From Nocardia brasiliensis IFM 10847 (GTDB lineage Bacteria; Actinomycetota; Actinomycetes; Mycobacteriales; Mycobacteriaceae): a stretch of DNA of 36,956 bases. Under the pieces are notes generated by a model, which was given only the letters and a program-made list of their open reading frames with translations, did not search any database and was not told the DNA's origin. A program made the position numbers and the translations under genes. This document shows, one piece after another, positions 9,039 through 18,521 of the stretch (the stretch's first letter is position 1; every line of letters starts with the position of its first letter). The DNA is taken from assembly GCF_000710915.1 (NCBI RefSeq), contig NZ_BAUA01000028.1, positions 1 through 36,956 of the forward strand, read 5' to 3'.

Positions 9039-9189
9039 CGGAGACTCCTCGGGCGTGGCGGCAGCGGACGGGTGCGATCCCACCGACTTCATTCGCGACT
9101 GTAGCATTTTTGTTCGCACATGTAGGAAATTGATCTTCAGGCGCGGTACCAGCGGGAATTCGGATTCGGCCGCTGCTATCTTGGTCGGC

Positions 9190-9819
9190 ATGGGTAGCGA
9201 TTCGGCGGTGCGGCAGCCACGCCGGCGCGCGCCACACCTCGGTCCGGAACGCCGCAGGCCCCAGGTCCTGGACACCGCGTTGGCGATCGCGGTAGAGGAC
9301 GGAATCGCGGCCGTCACCATGGCCGCCGTCGCCGACCGGATGGGCGTGACCCGTCCGGTGGTCTACGCCTGCTTCGCCGATCGGGTCGAGTTGATCGAGG
9401 CGCTCATCCAGCGCGAAGAGAGCTACCTGATCGACGGGGTCATCGAAGTCCTGCCACCCCGTGCCGTGGACGCGGGCGAGACGGTGTTCATCGAGGGCTT
9501 CCGCGCACTACTGGAGAAGGCCGCCGTCCGGCCCGACGCCTGGCGGCTGCTCTACGGCAATCCCGATCCCGCCGTTGCGGATTCGTTCGGGCGCGGTCGG
9601 GCGCTCGCGATCGAGCGCTGCACCACGTTGCTGCGCCCGACGCTGCGGGCCTGGGGCACCGAGGACGCCGAGCGCAAGCTGCCGGTCCTGGTCGAGCAGT
9701 GGGTCTCGGCGGGCGAGGGTGCGGTCCGCACGCTACTCGCCGACCAGGACGGATGGACGCCATCGGACCTCGGCGCCTTCGTCGGCGCCGCGGTGTACCG
9801 CGCACTGCGGCATGCCTGA
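9190..9819 (+). CDS. TetR-family transcriptional regulator
   Basis: This 209-residue protein has an N-terminal TetR helix-turn-helix: RPQVLDTALAIAVEDGIAAVTMAAVADRMGVTRPVVYACFADRVELIEALI (about residues 19-70), followed by a variable ligand-binding region. It diverges from the acyl-CoA dehydrogenase/MpaB pair and lies 181 bp ahead of hmgA on the same strand. By the usual TetR arrangement it should control the divergent genes. I saw no clean palindrome in the 151-bp gap, so this rests on position only. The ATG at 9190 lacks a good Shine-Dalgarno site and was chosen because the basic N-terminal arm (RQPRRRAPHLGPERRR) begins there. Confidence 0.88.
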   Translation: MGSDSAVRQPRRRAPHLGPERRRPQVLDTALAIAVEDGIAAVTMAAVADRMGVTRPVVYACFADRVELIEALIQREESYLIDGVIEVLPPRAVDAGETVFIEGFRALLEKAAVRPDAWRLLYGNPDPAVADSFGRGRALAIERCTTLLRPTLRAWGTEDAERKLPVLVEQWVSAGEGAVRTLLADQDGWTPSDLGAFVGAAVYRALRHA

Positions 9820-10000
9820 GGCGCTGCCTGACAAATAGCCAGCTACGCACGCAACAGCTAGACGAAATGCCCGCCGATTCTCGAATGTTCCGACAGAATT
9901 CGCGCTGCCGGGGCTGAATTCCGCCACGGCGGCCGAGCCGCCGTCACTACGATGGTGACCAAACTAAAACCAGGCCACAAGCCAGGCAGGAGGTGCGGTC

Positions 10001-11197
10001 ATGGCGTTCTATCGACAGGTAGGAGCAGTGCCGCCGAAGCGGCATACCCAACATCGAGACGAGCAGGGACAGCTCTACTACGAGGAGCTGATGGGCGAGG
10101 AGGGCTTCTCCGGCGACTCGTCCCTGCTGTACCACCGCGGGCTGCCGCCCGCGATCGTCGACTCGACGGTGTGGGAACTGCCCGATCAGTCGACGACGCC
10201 GAATCATCCACTGCGCCATCGGCATCTGAAGCTGCACGACTTGTTCCCGGACGACACCCACGCGCGCACCGATGTGGTCACCGGCCGCAGGCTGATCCTC
10301 GGCAACGCCGACGTGCGCATTTCCTATGTCGTCGCCAAGGGCGGTTCTCCGCTGTACCGCAACGCGATCGGTGACGAACTGGTCTACGTGGAATCCGGCT
10401 CCGCAGTGGTGGAGACGGTGTTCGGGGCCGTCTTCGCCAGGCAGGGCGATCAGGTACTCATTCCCCGCGCGACCACCCATCGCTGGTTGCCCTCCGGCCC
10501 GGAGCCGTTGCGCGCCTATGTGATCGAGGCGGCCAGCCACATCACCCCGCCGAAGCGCTATCTGTCGAAGTTCGGCCAACTGCTCGAGCACGCGCCCTAT
10601 TGCGAGCGCGACCTGCACGGCCCGGCCGAAACCCTCACCGCCACCGGCAAGGACGTGGAGGTGCTGGTCAAGCACCGGGCCGGCGGGCAGGTCGTCGGTA
10701 CCCGCATGGTGTACGCCGATCACCCGTTCGATGTGGTCGGCTGGGACGGCTGCCTGTACCCGATCACCTTCAACATCAGCGATTTCGAACCGATCACCGG
10801 CCGCGTGCATCAGCCGCCGCCCGCGCATCAGGCCTTCGAGGGGATCAACTTCGTGGTGTGCAACTTCGTGCCGCGCAAGGTCGACTATCACCCGCTCTCG
10901 ATCCCGGTGCCGTACTACCACTCCAACGTGGACTCCGACGAGATCATGTTCTATTGCGGCGGAAACTACGAGGCGCGCAAGGGATCCGGGATCGGACAGG
11001 GCTCGGTGTCGGTGCACCCCGGCGGGTACGCGCACGGTCCACAGCCCGGCGCCTACGAGCGCAGCATCGGACTCGAATACTTCGACGAGCTCGCCGTCAT
11101 GGTCGACACCTTCCGCCCGCTCGAACTGGGTGAGGGCGCCCTCGCCTGCGAAGACCCGGCGTACGCGTGGACCTGGTCGGGACGGGGGCCGCAGTGA
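10001..11197 (+). CDS. hmgA: Homogentisate 1,2-dioxygenase
   Basis: The 398-residue enzyme opens the ring of homogentisate to maleylacetoacetate in tyrosine/phenylalanine breakdown. Family segments seen: N-terminal FYRQVGAVPPKRHTQHR, the cupin core with GDELVYVESGSAVVETVFG and GDQVLIPRATTHRW, and the metal-site region YYHSNVDSDEIMFYCGGNYEARKGSGIGQGSVSVHPGGYAHGPQPG near the C-terminus, holding the His/Glu iron ligands. The ATG at 10001 follows AGGAGG. Its stop overlaps the fumarylacetoacetase start (GTGA), so the two are translationally coupled. No hpd or maleylacetoacetate isomerase gene is in the window; mycothiol users often have a different isomerase. Confidence 0.95.
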   Translation: MAFYRQVGAVPPKRHTQHRDEQGQLYYEELMGEEGFSGDSSLLYHRGLPPAIVDSTVWELPDQSTTPNHPLRHRHLKLHDLFPDDTHARTDVVTGRRLILGNADVRISYVVAKGGSPLYRNAIGDELVYVESGSAVVETVFGAVFARQGDQVLIPRATTHRWLPSGPEPLRAYVIEAASHITPPKRYLSKFGQLLEHAPYCERDLHGPAETLTATGKDVEVLVKHRAGGQVVGTRMVYADHPFDVVGWDGCLYPITFNISDFEPITGRVHQPPPAHQAFEGINFVVCNFVPRKVDYHPLSIPVPYYHSNVDSDEIMFYCGGNYEARKGSGIGQGSVSVHPGGYAHGPQPGAYERSIGLEYFDELAVMVDTFRPLELGEGALACEDPAYAWTWSGRGPQ

Positions 11198-12372
11198 GGA
11201 CTCGTCTCGAAGTACCCGCCGATTCGCTGTTCGGTGTCGACAACCTGCCCTACGGCGTGTTCGCCCCGGCAGGCCAGAACTATCGGGTGGGCACCCGCGT
11301 CGGCGATGCCGTCGTCGATCTCGCTGCGACACTGGGCGATCCGGAGTTCGCCGGGCCGAGCCTGGCCGCGCTCATGGCGCAGGGACCGCAGCGCTGGCGC
11401 GAGGTGCGCGAGCGGGTACGCGAACTCGTCGACACCGAGATCGACAGTGCCGCGGTACATGCGCTGGCCGACGTGCGCCTCGGCCTGCCCGTCCCGATCG
11501 GTGACTATGTCGATTTCTATGCCAGCATCGACCACGCGACCAACCTCGGCAGGCTGTTCCGGCCCGACAGCGAACCGCTGCTGCCGAACTGGCGGCACCT
11601 GCCGGTCGGCTACCACGGCCGCGCGGGCACCGTCGTGGCGTCCGGCACCGACGTGATCCGGCCCAGCGGACAGCGCCGAACTGATTCCGGCACACCGGAT
11701 TTCGGCCCGTCCCGGCGGCTCGACATCGAGGCCGAGCTCGGCTTCCTGGTCGGCGTCGGCTCCGAACTCGGCGCGCCGGTGGAGACCGGCGAGTTCGCCG
11801 AGCGGGTGTTCGGTGTCGCACTGGTCAACGACTGGTCCGCGCGCGATATCCAGGCCTGGGAGTACCAGCCGCTCGGCCCCTTCCTCGGCAAGTCGTTCGC
11901 GACCTCGATCTCGCCATGGGTCACGCCGCTCGCGGCGCTGGAGGCCGCTCGGGTGCCGACGCCGGAGCAGTCCCCGGAACCGCTGCCCTATCTACAGGAC
12001 AAGGAACCGTGGGGTCTCGACATCGACCTGACGGTGTCGTGGAACGGGCAGGCCGTCACGCATCCGCCGTTCTCCCGGATGTACTGGTCACCCGCGCAGA
12101 TGCTGGCCCACCTCACCGCGAACGGCGCGGCCACCCGCACCGGCGACCTGTACGCCTCCGGCACCATCTCGGGGCCGGAGCCGGACCAGCGCGGATCGTT
12201 CATCGAACTGTCCTGGGGCGGTAAGGAACCCGTGCTGGTGAACGGTCAGCAGCGCACCTTCCTGGAGGACGGCGACGAGGTGCGCATCACCGCGACCGCC
12301 CCCGGACCGGCCGACCGGCGCATCGGCCTCGGCGAGGTCACCGGCCGCATCCTGCCCGCCCGCCCACGGTAA
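11194..12372 (+). CDS. fahA: Fumarylacetoacetase
   Basis: The 392-residue product hydrolyses fumarylacetoacetate to fumarate and acetoacetate, the last step of the homogentisate route. Diagnostic stretches: FYASIDHATNLGRLFRP, LPVGYHGRAGTVVASGTDV, DIEAELGFLVG (acidic metal ligands), and NDWSARDIQAWEYQPLGPFLGKSFATSISPWV. I chose the GTG at 11194, whose sequence GTGA overlaps the hmgA stop and gives the N-terminus MRTRLEVPADSLFGVDNLPYGVF typical of the family; an ATG 27 nt earlier lies inside hmgA. A strong hairpin at 12437-12470 ends this unit. Confidence 0.95.
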   Translation: MRTRLEVPADSLFGVDNLPYGVFAPAGQNYRVGTRVGDAVVDLAATLGDPEFAGPSLAALMAQGPQRWREVRERVRELVDTEIDSAAVHALADVRLGLPVPIGDYVDFYASIDHATNLGRLFRPDSEPLLPNWRHLPVGYHGRAGTVVASGTDVIRPSGQRRTDSGTPDFGPSRRLDIEAELGFLVGVGSELGAPVETGEFAERVFGVALVNDWSARDIQAWEYQPLGPFLGKSFATSISPWVTPLAALEAARVPTPEQSPEPLPYLQDKEPWGLDIDLTVSWNGQAVTHPPFSRMYWSPAQMLAHLTANGAATRTGDLYASGTISGPEPDQRGSFIELSWGGKEPVLVNGQQRTFLEDGDEVRITATAPGPADRRIGLGEVTGRILPARPR

Positions 12373-12436
12373 TGGTGCCCCGCGAATCCAGGTCGCTCGG
12401 CCGCCACGCTGGTCAGTAGGACCGTAGCGGAACGAC

Positions 12437-12470
12437 GCGAGCCGGGCCGATACCCATCGGCCCGGCTCGC
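12437..12470. terminator. Perfect 15-bp hairpin between convergent genes
   Basis: GCGAGCCGGGCCGAT, a 4-nt loop (ACCC) and the exact complement form a perfect stem between the ends of fahA (+) and the TetR gene (-). There is no T-run, but the position between convergent genes and the GC-rich stem suit a bidirectional terminator in an actinomycete. Confidence 0.75.
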
Positions 12471-12483
12471 GGTCTGTCGGAAC

Positions 12484-13173
12484 CTATTCGGCAGCAACGG
12501 CTGCGCGACCGGCGTGCAGCACGGTCAGGAACGCGGTGAGATCCGCGCTGAGGGTCTCGGCGCCGTCCGGGGCCTCGCCGTCGTCGTGATGATGCAGCCA
12601 GTCCGCGACGAGTTCGAACATGCCGCCGATCGCGGCCAGCGCCAACGCGAGCCGGGCGCGCTGGACCGCCGGGTCGGCCGCGGGCTCGCCCGCCCACTCC
12701 CGATCCAGGAAAGCCGCCGCCCAGCGCCGGTTGCTGCGCCGCATCTTCTCCACCGTCGGTGAGATCCCGCCCGCCTCACCGAAAGTCACCTTCGCCAGCC
12801 GCGGGTCGTCCGCGATGGCGTGCACGAATGCGTCGACCACCGCGGCCGCACGCTCCGGCCAGCCCAGACCCGCCGCCGCGGCCGCACCCGCCGCCGCACG
12901 TTGCTGGATCTGCGCGGTGAGCTGTTCGAGCAACGCGAGGTAGCACGCTTCCTTGCTCTCGAAGTGGTCGTAGAACCCCTTGGTTCCGACATAGGCGCGC
13001 TGGCAGATCTGCTCGATCGATGTTCCCGAATAGCTGTGCTCGGCAAACAGTTCGGTGGCCGCGTCGAGCAGCTGACTGCGCCGCTGGGCGCTGCGCTGTT
13101 CGGCGTCGAGTCCACGGATCCGGCGGCGCGCCGGACTCGGGGCAGGCCGCGCGGCGGATTTGCTGCGGGTCAT
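12484..13173 (-). CDS. TetR-family transcriptional regulator
   Basis: This 229-residue regulator has a basic N-terminal extension (RSKSAARPAPSPARRRIRG) and a TetR DNA-binding domain: RRSQLLDAATELFAEHSYSGTSIEQICQRAYVGTKGFYDHFESKEACYLALL (about residues 31-85). The C-terminal ligand-binding half is Ala-rich. It diverges from the secreted lipase gene with only 97 bp between starts, so it may repress the lipase. That gap (13174-13270) is relatively AT-rich and holds the promoters, but I could not pick out a clean operator. The ATG at 13173 has a GAGGG just upstream. Confidence 0.88.
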   Translation of the reverse strand: MTRSKSAARPAPSPARRRIRGLDAEQRSAQRRSQLLDAATELFAEHSYSGTSIEQICQRAYVGTKGFYDHFESKEACYLALLEQLTAQIQQRAAAGAAAAAGLGWPERAAAVVDAFVHAIADDPRLAKVTFGEAGGISPTVEKMRRSNRRWAAAFLDREWAGEPAADPAVQRARLALALAAIGGMFELVADWLHHHDDGEAPDGAETLSADLTAFLTVLHAGRAAVAAE

Positions 13174-13270
13174 CCCTCGACCATAGCTCGGCGCTTTTTA
13201 GAAAGAGATCTTGTTGATAACACGCTCTCATGCTGTAATCGCTGTCACGCTGATGAGGAAGGACACGCAC

Positions 13271-14674
13271 GTGTCAGTGATCAAAGGGGATCCGACCGGC
13301 CGAGTACGCACCGCAAGACGGGCGGTGGCGGTGCTGGTGACCATGGCGATCGCCGTGACCACCGTGCTGCTGGCCGGCGGCGTCAGACCCGCGCCGGCCG
13401 CGGCGATGCCACTGCCGCACGAAGATTCGTTCTATCGACCACCCGAAGGTTTCCAAGCCGAGGAGCCGGGCACCATCCTGCGGTCCCGCGAGGTGCGCCT
13501 GGCCGTACTGACCGTGCTGCCGCTGAACGTGCGTTCCTGGCAGTTGCTCTATCGCACCACCGATCTCGACGAACAACCCACCGTCGCGGTCACCACGGTG
13601 ATCCTGCCCGCGGGCGCGGACCCGAATCGGCATCGACCGCTGGTCTCGCTCCAGTTCTACTACGACAGCGCGAGCCTGGACTGCTCGCCTTCCTATGTGC
13701 TGCAACAGGGTTCGGGCCTGGCCGGTATCGAGGGCGTGCACTCGCAGAGCGAGTTGATCGCCATCGCCGCGCTGATCAGCCAGGGCTGGGCGATCTCGAT
13801 CCCCGACTACGAGGGCCTCGACGGGCATCTCGCCGTCGCCAAGGAACCCGGCTATATGACCCTGGACGGCGTCCGGGCCGCCCAGCGATTCGAGCCGCTG
13901 GGCCTGGACGGCGCGAATACGCCTGTCGCACTGTGGGGTTACTCCGGCGGCGGCATGGGCTCGGGGTGGGCGGCGGAAATGCAGCCGACCTACGCGCCAG
14001 AACTGAATGTGAAGGGGATCGCGCTGGGCGCACCCACCTCGGACGTGGTGTCGCTGTTGCACGTCAACGGTTCGATGTTCTCCAGCCTGATCGGCATCGG
14101 CATCTCGTCGCTGCGCAAGGCGTACCCCAAGTTCAAGGAGGCCGCGGACCGATACTTGACGCCGGAAGGCCGGGCGCTGATGGATCGCACTGAGCGGCAA
14201 TGCCTTCCGCGCAACGCGCTCACCCAGATGTTCGTCGACTACGGCCGCATGCTGACCGTCTCGATCCCGGAGTTCCTCGCGGTCCCCGAGATCAAGGAGG
14301 TGTTCGAGGCGACCGTGCTCGGCCGCAACATCCCGACCGCGCCGATCTTCCTGTACCAGGGCGTGTTCGACGAGGCGGTGCCGGTGTGGACCAACGACCG
14401 GTTGAGCGGACAGTGGTGTGCCGGAGGCGCTTCGGTGATCTACAAGCGAGACCATCTCAGCGAGCACCTGACCCTGCCGTCGCTCGGCATGGCCGACACG
14501 CTCAACTGGCTGAAGGGCCGGCTCGCCCCGAACGCCCCCGATCAGTTCGGCTGCCGCACCGAGAACGTCGTGTCCATGCTCGCCGACTTCAACGCCCTGC
14601 TGACCCAGATCGAGATCAACCTGAACGCCACCTTCGGCGCGCTGGGATTCCCGATCGGCCCGCGCGAACGCTGA
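13271..14674 (+). CDS. Secreted lipase, LIP family (alpha/beta hydrolase)
   Basis: The 467-residue protein has a signal peptide: basic RVRTARR, a hydrophobic core (VAVLVTMAIAVTTVLLAGGV) and an Ala-rich cleavage region (PAPAAAM, about residue 45). The mature part matches the secretory lipase family, with the nucleophile elbow GYSGGG (Ser about residue 222), a likely acid in VFDEAVPVW and a His in DHLSEH near residue 400. It should hydrolyse lipid esters outside the cell. The GTG at 13271 is preceded by AGGAAGGA with a 7-nt spacer, which favours it over the in-frame ATG about 18 nt earlier and the more distant one. Cys residues in the mature part may form disulfides. It diverges from a TetR gene. 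Confidence 0.87.
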   Translation: MSVIKGDPTGRVRTARRAVAVLVTMAIAVTTVLLAGGVRPAPAAAMPLPHEDSFYRPPEGFQAEEPGTILRSREVRLAVLTVLPLNVRSWQLLYRTTDLDEQPTVAVTTVILPAGADPNRHRPLVSLQFYYDSASLDCSPSYVLQQGSGLAGIEGVHSQSELIAIAALISQGWAISIPDYEGLDGHLAVAKEPGYMTLDGVRAAQRFEPLGLDGANTPVALWGYSGGGMGSGWAAEMQPTYAPELNVKGIALGAPTSDVVSLLHVNGSMFSSLIGIGISSLRKAYPKFKEAADRYLTPEGRALMDRTERQCLPRNALTQMFVDYGRMLTVSIPEFLAVPEIKEVFEATVLGRNIPTAPIFLYQGVFDEAVPVWTNDRLSGQWCAGGASVIYKRDHLSEHLTLPSLGMADTLNWLKGRLAPNAPDQFGCRTENVVSMLADFNALLTQIEINLNATFGALGFPIGPRER

Positions 14675-14691
14675 CCCGGCGCCCGCGCACC

Positions 14692-14727
14692 ACCTGCCCT
14701 CGACCGGAGCCACGGTCGAGGGCAGGT
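14692..14727 (+). terminator. Perfect 15-bp hairpin after the lipase gene
   Basis: ACCTGCCCTCGACCG, a 6-nt loop and the exact complement lie 18 bp after the lipase stop. The stem is perfect and precedes the thiC leader, so it probably ends the lipase transcript. No T-run follows. Confidence 0.75.
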
Positions 14728-14861
14728 CTGTGTCACGGGTCGGCCGCTCGGCCGAACACACCGGAGCGGGACCGTCGCCACCGCCGCCGACTCGGACAAT
14801 CCTCCGATCATCCGGCGCGGTTCCCGGGACGCCGGGTACTGTCGTGCTGGAAAATTTCACA

Positions 14862-16606
<1,745 letters not shown>

Positions 16607-16614
16607 TCCGCTGC

Positions 16615-16652
16615 GCCCGTACACCTCTCGTGTCGTCGAGGGGTGTACGGGC
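16615..16652. terminator. 16-bp hairpin between thiC and the SOS-linked gene
   Basis: GCCCGTACACCTCTCG, a 6-nt loop and CGAGGGGTGTACGGGC pair with one G-U step. It lies between convergent genes (thiC + and the gene ending at 16655 -), so it probably serves both. Confidence 0.75.
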
Positions 16653-16654
16653 GG

Positions 16655-17521
16655 TCAGTCCCGGCGCATGACCTCGAGCAGGGACGCCAGGTTGTCGGCG
16701 GGGACCACCTCCATCCAGTCACCGCTGCCGCGGATGGTGGCGGCGATATCGACGGTGATCCGATTGCGCCACCAGTAGATCGCGCGGCTGATCGGCCGCG
16801 CGTCGGCTTCGCCCGCGACGAGCAGCTGGGCGAGCAGGCTGGTGCCCGCGAACACCGTCGGGCCGGTGATCGGATGGGCCAGCACATGGGTGTGGCCGGG
16901 CAGCACGATCAGCGCGCCCCACGGCCCGACCACTGGATAGTCGTCCAGCCAGCGCACGTGTGCGGTGACGAAATCCGAAGCGCCGTAGATCATCTGGAGA
17001 TCCACGTCGTCCATGCCGTCGATCTCGGCGGCCATCAGGTCCAGGCCGCCTTCCGCGCGGGTGTTGCGCTCGGCGATCGCGAACAGGTCGGATTCCTTTG
17101 CGCCCCAACGCTGCGCGGCCGCATAGGTCACCGGCACCATGAGCTCGCCGTAGTCGATGAGTACCCGCTGCAACAGGCCGGGCGCGACCAGCCTGCGCAC
17201 GTCGTTGATCAATCCGCTGGTGCGTGCCGAACACAACCGGGTGCGCAACCGCGGGCGCACCGCCGCCAACCGCGACAGATCGAGATGCCCCGCCGCCAGG
17301 TCCGCGAGTTGCACGTCCAGCCGATCCCCGATCAGCGTCGCCCACAGTTGCCGCGGCACCCGGGCGACCAGCCGGTCCAGCCGCGTGTGCGGCAGCACCA
17401 CCCGATACCCCGCACCACCGGACAGCACGAACTCCCCCGCGGACTCCTCGAGCACCAACCCATGCCGCACCCCCACCTCGTTGACCAGCAGCTTCATCAG
17501 CCCGGACGACACATCGCGCAT
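16655..17521 (-). CDS. Uncharacterised protein downstream of a perfect SOS box
   Basis: A 288-residue protein I do not recognise. It appears soluble with mixed alpha/beta character. Notable stretches are RLDRLVARVPRQLWATLIGDRLDVQLADL (middle), an acidic run IDGMDDVDLQMIYGASDFVTAHVRWLDD, and a C-terminal half with short hydrophobic strands (WGALIVLPGHTHVLAHPITGPTVFAG) and IYWWRNRITVDIAATI. I chose the ATG at 17521, with GAGGGG just upstream, because the alternative ATG at 17566 lies inside the SOS box. The promoter (a TATACT-like -10 at 17553-17558 on this strand, abutting the LexA site at 17559-17574) suggests DNA-damage induction. Convergent with thiC. A role in the damage response is inference from the operator alone. 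Confidence 0.75.
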   Translation of the reverse strand: MRDVSSGLMKLLVNEVGVRHGLVLEESAGEFVLSGGAGYRVVLPHTRLDRLVARVPRQLWATLIGDRLDVQLADLAAGHLDLSRLAAVRPRLRTRLCSARTSGLINDVRRLVAPGLLQRVLIDYGELMVPVTYAAAQRWGAKESDLFAIAERNTRAEGGLDLMAAEIDGMDDVDLQMIYGASDFVTAHVRWLDDYPVVGPWGALIVLPGHTHVLAHPITGPTVFAGTSLLAQLLVAGEADARPISRAIYWWRNRITVDIAATIRGSGDWMEVVPADNLASLLEVMRRD

Positions 17522-17558
17522 AGCCCCTCGCTCTCGACCGCAACCACCGACCAGTATA

Positions 17559-17574
17559 TCGAACATACGTTCGA
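17559..17574 (-). promoter_or_regulatory. LexA (SOS) box
   Basis: TCGAACATACGTTCGA matches exactly the actinobacterial LexA consensus TCGAAC-N4-GTTCGA. It sits 38 bp upstream of the ATG at 17521, next to a TATACT-like -10 on the minus strand, the usual place for a LexA-repressed promoter. The plus-strand genes nearby face away, so the minus-strand gene is the target. Confidence 0.85.
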
Positions 17575-17631
17575 GGCTGTGTCGATCCGGGGCAACGAGT
17601 GTTGGCTGTCCGCGCCGAGGCCGCCCGGCGT

Positions 17632-18042
17632 TCAGTGGGTGGGTTGGAGGAGTTCGAACCAGCTGCCGGAGTCGTCGCGGAAGGTGGCCGACAGGCCCCA
17701 GGGCCGGTGCTGGGGTTCGTGGACGAAACTCACGCCACGGGTGGACAGTTCGGCGTAGGCGGCCTGACAGTCGGGCACGGTGAACGTGCAACCGATCAGC
17801 ACCCCTTTGGCGAGAAGCGATTTCAGCTGCTCGGCTGATTCCGGGTCCAGGGACGGCGGGCCGGGCGCCATCAGAGTCAGTTGCACGCCGGGCTGGTCCG
17901 GCGCGCCAACGGTCAGCCAGCGCATACCGGGGCCCATCGCGACGTCGGCACGGACTTCCAGGCCGAGGGTGTGGGTGAAGAACTTCTTGGCCGAATCCTG
18001 ATCGAGAACCCAGGCAGTAGCGGTGTTGATTCCGGTGAGCAC
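17632..18042 (-). CDS. VOC-superfamily (glyoxalase/bleomycin-resistance fold) protein
   Basis: The 136-residue protein has two beta-alpha-beta-beta-beta modules: NTATAWVLDQDSAKKFFTHTLGLEVRADVAMG and LLAKGVLIGCTFTVPDCQAAYAELSTRGVSFVHEPQHRPWGLSATFRDDSGSWFELLQP. The C-terminal Glu in SWFELLQ is a usual metal ligand, but the full ligand set is not clear. GTG start at 18042 with AGGAGA upstream. It is 38 bp downstream of the TfoX-like gene on the same strand. Both diverge from the WYL regulator at 18522, a frequent arrangement in which the WYL protein controls a VOC gene. Substrate unknown. Confidence 0.85.
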   Translation of the reverse strand: MLTGINTATAWVLDQDSAKKFFTHTLGLEVRADVAMGPGMRWLTVGAPDQPGVQLTLMAPGPPSLDPESAEQLKSLLAKGVLIGCTFTVPDCQAAYAELSTRGVSFVHEPQHRPWGLSATFRDDSGSWFELLQPTH

Positions 18043-18080
18043 AGGTCGTCTCCTGTCGTGAATTCGCTTGTGTTTTCCGA

Positions 18081-18425
18081 CTATTTCTTCGTGGCCCTGG
18101 ACTTCTTGGGCGGTAGTTCAGCGGTGACCTCCCACGCCCAGTCGAGCCAGGAATCGAGCACGTCGTCGTCGAGGGTGGTCTCGTCGAGCAGGACCCATCC
18201 GTTCTGCGGTTTGCCGCGGACCAGCAGTTGCCGCGCGCCGGGCCGGGCCAGTGCGTCGTCCATTCCGTCGGGGCCGACGCGCACCATCAGGCCCTCGTCG
18301 TAGAGGTTGGCCAGGGCGTTGTCCTGCCACAGAAACGTCAGGCCCGCGAACATCTTCTTCGCGACCACGCCGCGCGGAGCCAGACGTTCGCTGATGCGGT
18401 CGGCGAGCACCTCGTCGTATGCCAT
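18081..18425 (-). CDS. TfoX N-terminal domain protein
   Basis: A 114-residue protein whose N-terminal half (AYDEVLADRISERLAPRGVVAKKMFAGLTFLWQDNALANLYDEGLMVRVG) matches the TfoX_N fold found in many small bacterial proteins; the C-terminal half (KPQNGWVLLDETTLDDDVLDSWLDWAWEVTAELPPKK) is characteristic of the stand-alone actinobacterial form and ends in a Lys/Arg tail. The ATG at 18425 follows GGGAGG with a 5-nt spacer. It is the first gene of a pair with the VOC gene and diverges from the WYL regulator. Function is not established; competence regulation as in gamma-proteobacteria should not be assumed. Confidence 0.8.
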   Translation of the reverse strand: MAYDEVLADRISERLAPRGVVAKKMFAGLTFLWQDNALANLYDEGLMVRVGPDGMDDALARPGARQLLVRGKPQNGWVLLDETTLDDDVLDSWLDWAWEVTAELPPKKSRATKK

Positions 18426-18484
18426 CACGTCCTCCCTTTCGGTTCCCGGTGAACACTGCGAAATCCACGGTAGAAGCGGTTTAG

Positions 18485-18497
18485 GACAGAAGTTGTC
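18485..18497. promoter_or_regulatory. Candidate WYL-regulator operator (GACA-N5-TGTC)
   Basis: GACAGAAGTTGTC is an inverted repeat with a 5-nt spacer, in the 96-bp gap between the divergent TfoX/VOC pair and the WYL regulator, 25 bp ahead of the regulator ATG. The position suits an autoregulatory operator. The arms are only 4 bp, so this is tentative. Confidence 0.4.
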
Positions 18498-18521
18498 ACC
18501 AATATCTGGCAGGCTGCGAAA

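Noticed and set aside
7227..9104. A 625-codon plus-strand frame opposite the acyl-CoA dehydrogenase gene
   Set aside because: It is the shadow of the dehydrogenase gene; His/Arg/Glu-rich low-information sequence without motifs.
9039..9189. Possible TetR operator between the acyl-CoA dehydrogenase and TetR genes
   Set aside because: The AT-rich stretch has TTCGC direct repeats but no convincing palindrome.
13174..13270. Promoter for the lipase gene (TTGATA ... TAATCG)
   Set aside because: Spacing and -10 match are poor; any AT-rich gap would give a similar hit.
13274..14860. 528-codon minus-strand frame opposite the lipase gene
   Set aside because: Shadow of the lipase gene, no motifs, and it would run through the terminator hairpin.
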